Assembly (NCBI RefSeq): GCF_013520985.1
Contig: NZ_JACDTY010000013.1
Coordinates: 1 to 64,000 of the forward strand
Length of the DNA stretch: 64,000 nucleotides
Direction of reading: 5' to 3'
From: Mesorhizobium neociceri
Lineage (GTDB): Bacteria; Pseudomonadota; Alphaproteobacteria; Rhizobiales; Rhizobiaceae
Below the pieces are notes generated by a model. It did no database searches, was not told where the DNA came from, and saw only the letters and a list, made by a program, of their open reading frames with translations. The translations under genes and the position numbers were made by a program. Positions 9,092-17,530 of the stretch are shown in pieces. Position 1 is the first letter of the stretch. Each line of letters starts with the position of its first letter.

Positions 9092-9250
9092 CTTCCTTCC
9101 CCCCTTGTGGGGGAAGGTGGCCGAGCGAAGCTCGGACGGATGAGGGGTGTTCCAGGGAGCGCCGACGCCTCACTCCGCTGGAACACCCCTCAACCGTCTC
9201 GGCGCTATCGCGCCGATCCACCTTCTCCCACAGGGGGAGAAGGAGAAGCC
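9092..9250. repeat. Family B palindromic repeat, inverted pair
   Basis: Two inverted copies of an element with a CCTTCTCCC...GGGAGAAGG-type hairpin and a GACGGATGAGGGGTGTTCCA-type tail meet tail-to-tail around 9160-9180. The same family occurs at 10230-10378 and 40203-40388, with a solo hairpin at 46757. This repeat fills most of the 379-base gap between yghU and the HtrA-like gene; I see no gene in the rest. Confidence 0.85.
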
Positions 9251-9314
9251 CCCTTGCGTCTCGTGCAGCGCGGCATACCTATAGAGGGTAATCCCCGCCC
9301 GCCAGGATGAAAGC

Positions 9315-10226
9315 ATGCCCATAGATCCCGTTTCCCCGCTCTTGCGTTCGGTCGTCGCCGTGCGCGCCACGGTTCCCGACGACGCCTTCACGGCGAACGC
9401 ACTGGGGACGCGCCGGGAAGGCAGCGGCGTCGTCATTCGCGGCGACGGGCTGGTGCTCACGATCGGCTATCTCATCACCGAGGCGGAAGAAGTCTGGCTG
9501 ACCGATCAGGATGGCCGTGTCGTGCCGGCACATGCGCTGGCTTACGACCAGGAAACCGGTTTTGGCCTGGTGCAGGCGCTGGCGCCGCTCGGCCTGCCGG
9601 CGGTAGCGCTCGGCGATGCCGAAAAGGCCAAGGTCGGCGATCCCGTGGTGTTTGCCGACGGCACCGGCCGCGCGGTCAAGGCGCACATCGTCACCAAGCA
9701 GGAATTCGCCGGCTATTGGGAGTATCTGCTCGACGAGGCGATCTTCATCGCACCGGCGCATCCGTCCTGGGGCGGCGCGGCGTTGATCGGCCAGGACGGC
9801 AGCCTGCTCGGCATCGGCTCGCTGCTGCTGCAGATGAGCCGCAACGGCGAGGTCGCCGATATCAACATGGTCGTGCCGATCAACCTTCTGACGCCGATCC
9901 TTGACGACCTGTTGACGCGCGGCCAGGTGGCGAAGCCGCCGCGCCCGTGGCTCGGCGCCTTCTCGGCCGAGAGCAACGGTGCGGTCGTGGTGATGAGCGT
10001 CGCCGAAGGCGGCCCCGCCGCCAAGGCGGGCCTGCGCCAGGGCGACATCATCTCCGACGTGCGCGACGGCGAGGTCGACGGTCTCGCCGATTTCTACCGC
10101 AAGCTATGGCAGAACCCGGCAGGGTCGGAGATCCCGCTAAGGGTTGTGCGCGACGGCCGCGAAACCTGGCTCAGGGTAAAATCCGCCGACCGCAACAGTT
10201 TTTTGAAGAAGCCGCATTTGCAGTAG
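9315..10226 (+). CDS. HtrA/Deg-like S1C trypsin-PDZ protein lacking catalytic residues (pseudoprotease)
   Basis: A 303-residue protein with a trypsin-like fold (residues ~10-200) and a C-terminal PDZ domain (~205-295; GAVVVMSVAEGGPAAKAGLRQGD). The family strand GSGVVIRGDGLVLTIGYLI is present, but the catalytic His of LTNNHVV is Tyr52, the Asp of TDLAVL is replaced (TGFGLV, residues 81-86), and the nucleophile loop GNSGG reads PSWGG with no Ser directly before the glycines. All three triad residues therefore appear lost while the fold remains. It has no signal peptide, so it is probably cytoplasmic, unlike DegP. A scaffolding or peptide-binding role is inferred. Confidence 0.78.
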   Translation: MPIDPVSPLLRSVVAVRATVPDDAFTANALGTRREGSGVVIRGDGLVLTIGYLITEAEEVWLTDQDGRVVPAHALAYDQETGFGLVQALAPLGLPAVALGDAEKAKVGDPVVFADGTGRAVKAHIVTKQEFAGYWEYLLDEAIFIAPAHPSWGGAALIGQDGSLLGIGSLLLQMSRNGEVADINMVVPINLLTPILDDLLTRGQVAKPPRPWLGAFSAESNGAVVVMSVAEGGPAAKAGLRQGDIISDVRDGEVDGLADFYRKLWQNPAGSEIPLRVVRDGRETWLRVKSADRNSFLKKPHLQ

Positions 10227-10229
10227 GCT

Positions 10230-10378
10230 TTTCCCTTCTCCCCTTGTGGGAGAAGGTGTCGCCGAAGGCGACGGATGAGGGGTGTTCCAGGGAACGCCAG
10301 CGCCTCACTCCGCTGGAACACCCCCCATCCGTCTCGGCGCTGCGCGCCGATCCACCTTCTCCCACAAGGGGAGAAGGC
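10230..10378. repeat. Family B palindromic repeat, inverted pair
   Basis: Second full copy of the family B element described at 9092-9250: hairpin-tail-tail-hairpin, with the two hairpins at 10236-10258 and 10350-10375. It sits between convergent genes and may terminate transcription from both sides. Confidence 0.85.
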
Positions 10379-10489
10379 AAGAAGCTCGCGGCGGTTCCCA
10401 AGGGGTGAGATGTCCGGAACGAAAACAGTGGGATAGCAGGTTTTGCGCAAGCTACGTCATGGCGGGAAGGGCCGCCACCGGGCGCCTGC

Positions 10490-11101
10490 TCACGCCCCGC
10501 AATCGGTAAAGCTGGCTCCGCTGTCCCACTCGGCGAACGGGACGACCTTGCCTTTCACCGACACGACCTTGTGCACGCTTGTGCCGTCCGGCTGCATCTT
10601 GCTGCTTTTGCCCTTGCCGGTCAGCAAATTGTAATCGCAGTCGCTGGCGACATTGTCTTTCATGTAGTCGTGATAATCATAGGCAAAGCCGGCGACGACG
10701 AAGGCGCCGTTGCGCCAGGCGATGGTCAGCGTCTGGTCAGTCTTCGCGCCATCGATCGGTATCGCCGGTATATAGAGCTTGATCGAGCCGTTCGGCAGCG
10801 CGGTCAGCTCCGGCTCGATGTAGGACGCCTCATAGCCCGGCCGGTCGTAGCCGTTCCATTCGCCATACATTTGCTCCTGCACGATGCCGGCGGGCTTGAG
10901 GAAATTGTGATCCTTGTCCCTGAGAAAAAACCGCATATCCATGGCAACGCCGGGTTCTGTCTCGACGATCATCGCCAGGTCGATGGCGCCGTCGCCGTTC
11001 CAGTCGCCGGTGGCCGCGGTGATGATCTTTTGGCTTTCGATGGGGTCGGCGAGTGCCGAAGCCGGCAGCAAAAGCGCCAGGCAGAACAACAGCGAACGCA
11101 T
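10490..11101 (-). CDS. Secreted hypothetical protein with a DGDG-type calcium loop
   Basis: A 203-residue protein with a signal peptide (MRSLLFCLALLLPASALA). Residues ~30-45 read GDWNGDGAIDLAMIVE, a DxNxDGxxD loop like FG-GAP/dockerin calcium sites. The rest (IEPELTALPNGSIKLYIP, FAYDYHDYMKDN, two to three Cys near the C-terminus) looks like a periplasmic beta-rich domain known in rhizobial genomes without a function. It is alone on its strand. Confidence 0.72.
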   Translation of the reverse strand: MRSLLFCLALLLPASALADPIESQKIITAATGDWNGDGAIDLAMIVETEPGVAMDMRFFLRDKDHNFLKPAGIVQEQMYGEWNGYDRPGYEASYIEPELTALPNGSIKLYIPAIPIDGAKTDQTLTIAWRNGAFVVAGFAYDYHDYMKDNVASDCDYNLLTGKGKSSKMQPDGTSVHKVVSVKGKVVPFAEWDSGASFTDCGA

Positions 11102-11398
11102 GGCATATCCCCCGAGTTGCAGTCTGCCTTGCCCGGCTCGACCAGTCGGGAAACTGCCATGGGCGTCAGCTCAGGCGCAAGCCTCCTTCGGAAGACGCAA
11201 AGGGGGCCGCGGGTCCGTTCGCAAACCAACTGAAACCGGTGGTGGCGGCCGGCCGGAGTTGATATCCCTGCGCCGCTACGAACGAGTTTCCGCGACGCCA
11301 GATTAGCGCCGATGCGAAGTCCGGTCCCTTGCCTTGTCAACGCTGCTGACAGAATTGGCATCGACAACTGATACAGCCGGGAAACAAACGAGGTGATG

Positions 11399-11998
11399 AT
11401 GGCGCCGATCAAGGTCGATCCGGACAAGGTTCGCGAATTCCCCGATCCGGAAAGTTTTTACGCCTGGCTGCGGGAGAACCACGCCGGTGAAACCGAGGTC
11501 TGGATCAAGGTCCACAAGGTCGGCTCGGGCCTGCCTTCAATCACGCCCAAGCAGGCTATCGACGTGGTGCTGTGCTTCGGCTGGATCGATGCGGTGCGCA
11601 AGTCGCTCGACGAGAAGAGCTTTCTGCAGCGCTACACGCCGCGCGGCAAAAAGAGCATCTGGAGCAAGATCAACATCGACAACGTCGCCCGGCTGGTCGA
11701 GGAGGGCCGCATGACCGAACATGGGTTGCGGCAGGTCGAGGCGGCTAAGGCCGACGGCCGTTGGGACCGCGCTTATGGCTCAGGCAAGGACATGAAGATC
11801 CCCGACGATCTGCAGGCTGCCATCGACGCCGAGCCCAAGGCGAAAGAGATGCTGGCAAAACTCAGCGCCCAGAACCGCTTCTCGCTCGCTTTCCGCACCC
11901 ACAACATGAAGACCGAGGCCGGGCGCAGGAAGAAGATCGAGGCTTTCGTCGAGATGCTGAAGCGCGGCGAGACGATCTATCCGCAAGGCAAGAAGTGA
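11399..11998 (+). CDS. YdeI/OmpD-associated family protein
   Basis: A protein of about 199 residues. GTG 11393, ATG 11396 and ATG 11399 are consecutive codons; I prefer 11399 because GAGG at 11390-11393 is then correctly spaced. The family core is visible: FPDPESFYAWLRENHAGE, EVWIKVHKVGSGLPSITPKQ, LCFGWIDAVRKSLDEKSF, then FTPRG-like YTPRGKKSIWSKINIDN and a C-terminal helical part ending in the basic KTEAGRRKKIEAFVEML. YdeI-like proteins are linked to polymyxin or bacteriocin resistance; the mechanism is unclear. The next gene starts 14 bases after the stop, so the two are probably co-transcribed. Confidence 0.83.
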   Translation: MAPIKVDPDKVREFPDPESFYAWLRENHAGETEVWIKVHKVGSGLPSITPKQAIDVVLCFGWIDAVRKSLDEKSFLQRYTPRGKKSIWSKINIDNVARLVEEGRMTEHGLRQVEAAKADGRWDRAYGSGKDMKIPDDLQAAIDAEPKAKEMLAKLSAQNRFSLAFRTHNMKTEAGRRKKIEAFVEMLKRGETIYPQGKK

Positions 11999-12012
11999 CT
12001 GAGGACCGGGCG

Positions 12013-12720
12013 ATGACCACCACCACACCCCACTCCGGCAAGGTCGCACTCGTCACCGGCGGCAATCGCGGCATTGGCCTCGAGACCGGGCGCCAGCTCG
12101 CGGCGCTTGGCTTCACCGTGCTGCTCGGCTCACGCGATCTCGCCAAGGGCGAGGCGGCGGCGAGACAACTGGGCGGCAAGGTAGAGGCCATCGCGTTGGA
12201 TGTCGCGTCACCCCACGCGGCAGCACTCGCTGCAGCCGAGATCGAGCGCCGTTTCGCCCGGCTCGACATGCTCGTCAACAATGCCGCCATCCACTACGAC
12301 CCGCGTGCGCGGGCGCTGAAGCCCGACTGGACGGTGATCCGCGAGGCTTTCGAGACCAATGTCTTCGGCGCCTGGCGCATAGCTGCCGCCTGCGCGCCGC
12401 TGCTCAGCGCCTCCGGCCATGGCCGGATGATCAACGTCTCGTCCGAGGGCGGTTCGCTCGCCTCGATGGGCGCCGGCGCGCCGGCCTATTCAACGACCAA
12501 GGCGACGCTCAACGCGCTGACCTGCATCCTGGCGGCCGAATTGCGCGGCGCCGGCGTGCTGGTCAACGCCATCTGCCCCGGCTGGGTGGCGACCGATATG
12601 GGCGGTCCCGGCGGACGCCCGGTGGCGCAAGGTGCCGCCGGCATCGTCTGGGCCGCGACCTTGCCGGATGACGGCCCGACCGGCGGCTTCTTCCGCGACG
12701 GCAAAAGGCTGCCTTGGTGA
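12013..12720 (+). CDS. Short-chain dehydrogenase/reductase
   Basis: A 235-residue NAD(P)-dependent oxidoreductase. The nucleotide site is VALVTGGNRGIGLETG near the N-terminus, NNAA (about residues 91-94) is the structural motif, and the catalytic set is Ser (MINVSSEGGS) with YSTTKATL (YxxxK). The C-terminal NAICPGWVATDMGG is standard. The length and the GGRPVAQGAAGIVWAATLP end resemble carbonyl reductase-like SDRs. Substrate unknown. The longer upstream reading of the same frame overlaps the YdeI-like gene and is not credible; ATG 12013 follows that gene by 14 bases. Confidence 0.88.
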   Translation: MTTTTPHSGKVALVTGGNRGIGLETGRQLAALGFTVLLGSRDLAKGEAAARQLGGKVEAIALDVASPHAAALAAAEIERRFARLDMLVNNAAIHYDPRARALKPDWTVIREAFETNVFGAWRIAAACAPLLSASGHGRMINVSSEGGSLASMGAGAPAYSTTKATLNALTCILAAELRGAGVLVNAICPGWVATDMGGPGGRPVAQGAAGIVWAATLPDDGPTGGFFRDGKRLPW

Positions 12721-12756
12721 TTGGCTGACCAGGCCTTCCCATTTGGCCCGCACGCC

Positions 12757-12774
12757 ATGCTAAGAAAATAGCAT
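12757..12774. promoter_or_regulatory. Short inverted repeat between the SDR gene and livK
   Basis: ATGCTA-agaaaa-TAGCAT is a perfect 6-bp inverted repeat in the 227-base gap upstream of livK. It could be a weak terminator for the SDR gene or an operator for the transporter. No typical promoter boxes could be fixed. Confidence 0.25.
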
Positions 12775-12947
12775 TCTCGCCTTGCGAAATGTGATGCTAC
12801 CTTCCCGGCGCACCCAGGGCGGAGGGGTTGCCAAGAGGAGAAGTGGCGGGCGCGACGGCCCGAATTTCAGCGAGAATCGGACGGAACTGTTGAACCATTG
12901 CAAGGCGGCCGCGTTTCCCGGCGTCGGCCACAAGGGAGGAACCACCT

Positions 12948-14156
12948 GTGAAAGCATTCTATCTCGTCTCCGCCGCGCTGCTTGCGGCGACTGCGATGCC
13001 GGCGGCGGCCGGCGAAATTTCCGACGGCAAGGTCAAGATCGGCATTCTCAACGACCAGTCGGGTGTCTATGCCGATTTCGGCGGCAAATGGTCGGTCGAG
13101 GCCGCCAAGATGGCAGTCGAGGATTTCGGCGGCAAGGTCCAGGGCGCGCCGATCGAGATCGTCAACGCTGACCACCAGAACAAGCCCGACATCGCCTCCA
13201 ACATCGCGCGCCAGTGGTACGACACCGAGCAGGTCGACGCGATCATGGAACTGACGACCTCCTCGGTGGCGCTCGCCGTCCAGGGGCTGTCCAAGGAAAA
13301 GAAGAAGATCGACATCGTCACCGGCGCCGCATCGGCAGACCTGACCGGCAAGCAGTGTTCGCCGTACGGCTTCCACTGGGTCTACGACACCCACTCCCAG
13401 GCGGTCGGCACCGGTGGCGCGCTGGTGCAGCAGGGCGGCGACAGCTGGTATTTCATCACCGTCGACTATGCCTTCGGCTATTCGCTGAAGGAACAGACCG
13501 CAAAGCTGGTTGAATCAAGCGGCGGCAAGGTGCTCGGCGAAGTGCGCTATCCCCTCGGCTCGACGGACTATTCCTCCTTCCTGCTGCAGGCGCAGTCCTC
13601 CGGCGCCAAGGTCATCGGCCTTGCCAATGCCGGTCTCGACACGTCCAATACCATCAAGCAGGCGGCCGAGTTCGGCATCGTCGCCGGCGGCCAGCGGCTG
13701 GCTGCACTTCTGTTCACCCTTGCCGAAGTGCATGGGCTCGGCCTGCAGGCCGCCCAGGGCGTCGTGCTCACCGAAGGCTATTACTGGGACCGCGACGACA
13801 AGAGCCGCGACTTCGCCGACCGCTTCTTCAAGCGCACCAACCGCATGCCCAACATGGTCCAGGCCGGCACCTATTCGGCGGTGCTGCAATATCTGAAGGC
13901 CATCGACAAGGCCGGCACCGACGAGACCGAAGCTGTCGCCAAGCAGCTGCATGAATTGCCGGTCGACGACGTCTTCACCGCCAACGGCAAAGTGCAGGCC
14001 GACGGCGCGATGGTGCACGATATGTATCTCTACCAGGTCAAGAAGCCCGAAGAGAGCAAGAAGGACTGGGACTACTACACCTATCTGGCGACCATTCCGG
14101 GCGACAAGGCCTTCATCAAGGCCGAAGACAGCGGCTGCCCGCTCGTCACCAAGTGA
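12948..14156 (+). CDS. livK: Branched-chain amino acid-type ABC transporter, periplasmic substrate-binding protein
   Basis: A 402-residue periplasmic binding protein with a signal peptide (KAFYLVSAALLAATAMPAAA). The mature part has the LIVBP fold of type I binding proteins: VKIGILNDQSGVYADFGGKW, then AAKMAVEDFGGKV, IEIVNADHQNKPDIASNIARQW and a MELTTSSVALAV hinge. The sub-group (VLTEGYYWDRDDKSRDFADRF) is one often linked to urea, amides or aromatic ligands, so leucine is not certain. GGAGG at about 12935 supports ATG 12948. It is first of a five-gene liv operon. Confidence 0.9.
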   Translation: MKAFYLVSAALLAATAMPAAAGEISDGKVKIGILNDQSGVYADFGGKWSVEAAKMAVEDFGGKVQGAPIEIVNADHQNKPDIASNIARQWYDTEQVDAIMELTTSSVALAVQGLSKEKKKIDIVTGAASADLTGKQCSPYGFHWVYDTHSQAVGTGGALVQQGGDSWYFITVDYAFGYSLKEQTAKLVESSGGKVLGEVRYPLGSTDYSSFLLQAQSSGAKVIGLANAGLDTSNTIKQAAEFGIVAGGQRLAALLFTLAEVHGLGLQAAQGVVLTEGYYWDRDDKSRDFADRFFKRTNRMPNMVQAGTYSAVLQYLKAIDKAGTDETEAVAKQLHELPVDDVFTANGKVQADGAMVHDMYLYQVKKPEESKKDWDYYTYLATIPGDKAFIKAEDSGCPLVTK

Positions 14157-14953
14157 CGACGGTAGAAGCTGTAGCCGCCCAGTCGGACGGCACAAAGGAC
14201 ACGCCGCGGGTGGTGCTTTCCGCCCGCGGCCTCAGGCGTGACTTCGCCGGTTTCGTCGCCGTCAACAATGTCGATCTCGACGTCCACCACGGCCAGATCC
14301 ATGCGTTGATTGGGCCGAACGGTGCCGGCAAGACGACGATTTTCAACCTGCTGACCAAGTTCCTGCAGCCGAGCAGCGGCAGGATCGAATTGCTGGGCAA
14401 CGACATCACCCGCACCGCGCCGGCCAAGGTGGCGCGCATGGGCCTCGTCCGCTCGTTCCAGATCTCGGCGATCTTTCCGCATCTGAGCGTGCTGGACAAT
14501 GTCCGCGTCGCCCTGCAGCGGCCGAGCCGGCTGGGCTTCCAATTCTGGCGCTCGCTGTCGGCACTCGACGAACTGACGCCGCGGGCGCGCGAGCTTCTCG
14601 CCATCGTCGGCCTCGACGATGTCGCGCATCGTCTGGCCGGCGATCTTTCCTATGGCAGGAAGCGCGTGCTCGAGATCGCCACCACGCTGGCGCTCGATCC
14701 GAAAGTGCTTTTGCTCGACGAGCCGATGGCCGGCATGGGGCACGAGGATGTCGGCACCATCTCCGGCATCATCCGCTCGCTGGCAAAAGACCGCGCCGTG
14801 CTGATGGTCGAGCACAATCTTACCGTCGTTGCCGATCTCTGCGACTGGATCACCGTCATGCAGCGCGGACAGGTGCTCGCCGCCGGCGACTACGCAACGG
14901 TGAGCAAGGACGAGCGCGTCCGCATCGCCTACATGGGGACCGAGCATGAGTGA
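14153..14953 (+). CDS. livG: ABC transporter ATP-binding protein LivG
   Basis: A 266-residue ATPase, start GTG 14153 overlapping the livK stop (GTGA), which suggests translational coupling. Walker A is GPNGAGKTT, the Q-loop region is GLVRSFQISAIFPHLSV, the signature is LSYGRKRVLEIA, Walker B is VLLLDEPMAGM, and the switch His is in MVEHNLTVV. LivG-type features are the IFNLLTKFLQPSSG loop and the C-terminal VRIAYMG end. With LivF it powers uptake through LivH/LivM. Confidence 0.92.
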   Translation: MTTVEAVAAQSDGTKDTPRVVLSARGLRRDFAGFVAVNNVDLDVHHGQIHALIGPNGAGKTTIFNLLTKFLQPSSGRIELLGNDITRTAPAKVARMGLVRSFQISAIFPHLSVLDNVRVALQRPSRLGFQFWRSLSALDELTPRARELLAIVGLDDVAHRLAGDLSYGRKRVLEIATTLALDPKVLLLDEPMAGMGHEDVGTISGIIRSLAKDRAVLMVEHNLTVVADLCDWITVMQRGQVLAAGDYATVSKDERVRIAYMGTEHE

Positions 14954-15650
14954 GCCGCTGCTCGCCGTGCGCGATCTGCATGCCTGGTATGGCGAGGGCC
15001 ATGCGCTGCACGGCGTGAACCTCGACGTATTTCGCGGCGAGACAGTAACGCTGCTCGGCCGCAACGGCGTCGGCAAGACCACCACCTTGCGCGCCATCAT
15101 GGGGCTGGTCCGCAAGCGCAGCGGCAGCGTCACCTTCGACGGCAGCGACCTGATGCGCCTGCCGCTGCACCGCGTTGCTCATCGCGGCATCGGCTTCGTG
15201 CCGGAGGAACGCGGCATCTTCGCCACGCTGACGGTCGATGAGAACCTGATCCTGCCGCCGGTGGTGGCCAGGGGCGGCATGAGTGTCGAGGAAATCTTCG
15301 ACCTCTTCCCGAACCTCAAGGAGCGTCGCAACAGCCCCGGCACAAAACTCTCCGGCGGCGAACAACAGATGCTGGCCATCGCCCGCATCCTGCGGACCGG
15401 AGTTCAGATGCTGCTGCTCGACGAACCGACCGAGGGCTTGGCGCCGGTCATCATCCAGCGCATCGGCGAATTGCTGGCGACCTTGAAAAAGCGCGGCATG
15501 ACCATCCTGCTGGTCGAGCAGAATTTCCGCTTCGCAGCCCGCATCGCCGACCGCTTCTATCTGATGGAGCATGGCAAGGTGGTGGAGGGTTTTGCCGTAA
15601 GCGAGCTTTCTGCTCACACGCAACAGCTGCACGAGGTGTTGGGGGTATGA
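14946..15650 (+). CDS. livF: ABC transporter ATP-binding protein LivF
   Basis: A 234-residue ATPase overlapping livG by 8 bases. Walker A GRNGVGKTT, signature LSGGEQQMLAIAR, Walker B MLLLDEPTEGL and H-loop-equivalent LLVEQNFRFA (Gln in place of His, as usual in LivF) are all present. The C-terminus ends HTQQLHEVLGV, the standard LivF tail. Confidence 0.92.
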   Translation: MSEPLLAVRDLHAWYGEGHALHGVNLDVFRGETVTLLGRNGVGKTTTLRAIMGLVRKRSGSVTFDGSDLMRLPLHRVAHRGIGFVPEERGIFATLTVDENLILPPVVARGGMSVEEIFDLFPNLKERRNSPGTKLSGGEQQMLAIARILRTGVQMLLLDEPTEGLAPVIIQRIGELLATLKKRGMTILLVEQNFRFAARIADRFYLMEHGKVVEGFAVSELSAHTQQLHEVLGV

Positions 15651-15654
15651 CGCC

Positions 15655-16542
15655 ATGACGATGATCTTCGGCATCCCCGTCCAGGCTTTGCTCGGCCAGA
15701 TGCTGGTCGGGCTGATCAACGGCTCCTTCTACGCCATGCTGAGCCTTGGGCTGGCCGTCATCTTCGGCCTGTTGCGCATCATCAATTTCGCCCATGGCGC
15801 GCTCTACATGTTCGGCGCCTTCATCGGCTATCTGCTGCTCGTCCATCTCGGCATCGGCTATTGGCCAGCACTGATCCTGGTGCCGCTCGTCGTCGGCGTG
15901 TTCGGCATGGCGGTGGAGCGCCTGGCGCTGTCGCGGCTCTACCGCCTCGATCCGCTCTACGGCCTGCTCTTCACCTTCGGCCTGGCGCTGGTCATCGAAG
16001 GCGTGTTCCGGTTCTACTACGGTGTGTCAGGCAATCCTTACGCCGTGCCGCCGCGGCTCGCCGGCGGCACCAATCTCGGCTTCATGTTCCTGCCCAACTA
16101 TCGCGGCTGGGTGGTGGTGGCCTCGCTCATCGTCTGCATCGGCACCTGGCTGTTGATCGAAAAGACCAGGCTCGGTTCCTACCTACGCGCCGCGACTGAA
16201 AACCCTGAGCTCGTGCAGGCCTTCGGCGTCAACGTGCCGTTGCTCCTGACGCTCACCTATGGGCTCGGCGCAGCCCTTGCCGGTCTCGCCGGTATCCTCG
16301 CCGCGCCGGTCTACCAAGTCAGCCCGCTGATGGGCTCCGATCTGATCATCGTTGTCTTCGCCGTCGTCGTGGTCGGCGGCATGGGCTCGATCCTCGGTGC
16401 CATCGTCACCGGCTACATGCTCGGCCTCGCCGAAGGCCTGACCAAGGTATTTTATCCCGAGGCGTCGAACCTCGTCGTCTTCGTCATCATGGCGATCGTG
16501 CTGCTCTTGCGCCCCGCCGGCCTGTTCGGAAGGGATGCCTGA
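15655..16542 (+). CDS. livH: Branched-chain amino acid-type ABC permease LivH
   Basis: A 295-residue membrane protein with about eight hydrophobic segments. It starts four bases after livF. Family motifs are GLINGSFYAMLSLGLAVIFG at the N-terminus, RIINFAHGALYMFGAF, and the EAA-like loop in ATENPELVQAFGVNV. The C-terminus ends RPAGLFGRDA, as is normal for LivH. It overlaps livM by 8 bases. Confidence 0.91.
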   Translation: MTMIFGIPVQALLGQMLVGLINGSFYAMLSLGLAVIFGLLRIINFAHGALYMFGAFIGYLLLVHLGIGYWPALILVPLVVGVFGMAVERLALSRLYRLDPLYGLLFTFGLALVIEGVFRFYYGVSGNPYAVPPRLAGGTNLGFMFLPNYRGWVVVASLIVCIGTWLLIEKTRLGSYLRAATENPELVQAFGVNVPLLLTLTYGLGAALAGLAGILAAPVYQVSPLMGSDLIIVVFAVVVVGGMGSILGAIVTGYMLGLAEGLTKVFYPEASNLVVFVIMAIVLLLRPAGLFGRDA

Positions 16543-17530
16543 GATGAGCGAGGCGACCCTTCACGAGCAGCGCACCGCCGCTTCCGTTCGGCTTGAGCGG
16601 GTACTGATAGCATTGGCCATACTGGCGCTCGTCGCCGCGCCCTTCTTCGTCTACCCGATCTTCCTGATGAAGATGCTGTGCTTCGCGCTGTTTGCCTGTG
16701 CCTTCAACCTGCTGCTCGGCTACACCGGGCTTCTGTCCTTCGGCCATGCCACCTTCTACGGCGCCGCCGCCTATTTCTGCGCCTACGCCGTCAAGGCATG
16801 GGGCTGGCCACCGGAAGCCGGCATCCTGCTCGGCACCGCCGGTGCGGCTGTGCTCGGGCTGGTCATGGGCTTCCTCGCCATCCGCCGGCAAGGCATCTAT
16901 TTCTCGATGATCACGCTGGCGCTGGCGCAGATGTTTTATTTCTTCTGCGTCCAGGCGCCGTTCACCGAAGGCGAGGACGGCATTCAGGGCGTGCCGCGCG
17001 GCACGCTGTTCGGCATCGTCGATCTCAACGTCACGCTCAACATGTATTTCTTCGTGCTCGCCGTTTTTCTCCTCGGCGTCTTCGCCGTCTGGCGCATCGT
17101 CAACTCGCCCTTCGGCATGATCCTGCGCTCGATCCGCGAGAACGAGAACCGCGCCATCTCGCTCGGCTATTCGGTCGGCCGCTACAAGCTCGCCGCCTTC
17201 GTCATGTCGGCGGCGCTCGCCGGGCTTGCCGGCGCCACCAAGGCGATCGTCTTCCAGTTCGCCACGCTGACCGACGTCACCTGGCAGATGTCGGGCGAGG
17301 TGATCCTGATGACGCTGCTCGGCGGCATCGGCACCATGGTCGGTCCTGTCGTCGGCGCCGGCCTCGTCGTCGGCCTGGAAAACACGCTCGCCACCTCCGG
17401 CTTCCCGGTGACCATCGCCACCGGGCTGATCTTCATGATCTGCGTGCTGGTCTTTCGCCGCGGCATCGTCGGCGAAATCTACGCGCGGTTTCTGGCGCCG
17501 GCCGGCGGCGAGGGCGGCCGCGCTCAATAG
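16535..17530 (+). CDS. livM: Branched-chain amino acid-type ABC permease LivM
   Basis: A 331-residue membrane protein. FNLLLGYTGLLSFGHATFYG is the hallmark LivM segment, followed by ILRSIRENENRAISLGYSV (the cytoplasmic coupling loop) and AGLAGATKAIVFQFATLTDV. The last codons overlap the 3' end of the convergent pilus tip gene by about seven bases. The final residues (PAGGEGGRAQ) are hydrophilic. Long frames on both strands through this gene are GC-driven shadows. Confidence 0.91.
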   Translation: MPEMSEATLHEQRTAASVRLERVLIALAILALVAAPFFVYPIFLMKMLCFALFACAFNLLLGYTGLLSFGHATFYGAAAYFCAYAVKAWGWPPEAGILLGTAGAAVLGLVMGFLAIRRQGIYFSMITLALAQMFYFFCVQAPFTEGEDGIQGVPRGTLFGIVDLNVTLNMYFFVLAVFLLGVFAVWRIVNSPFGMILRSIRENENRAISLGYSVGRYKLAAFVMSAALAGLAGATKAIVFQFATLTDVTWQMSGEVILMTLLGGIGTMVGPVVGAGLVVGLENTLATSGFPVTIATGLIFMICVLVFRRGIVGEIYARFLAPAGGEGGRAQ

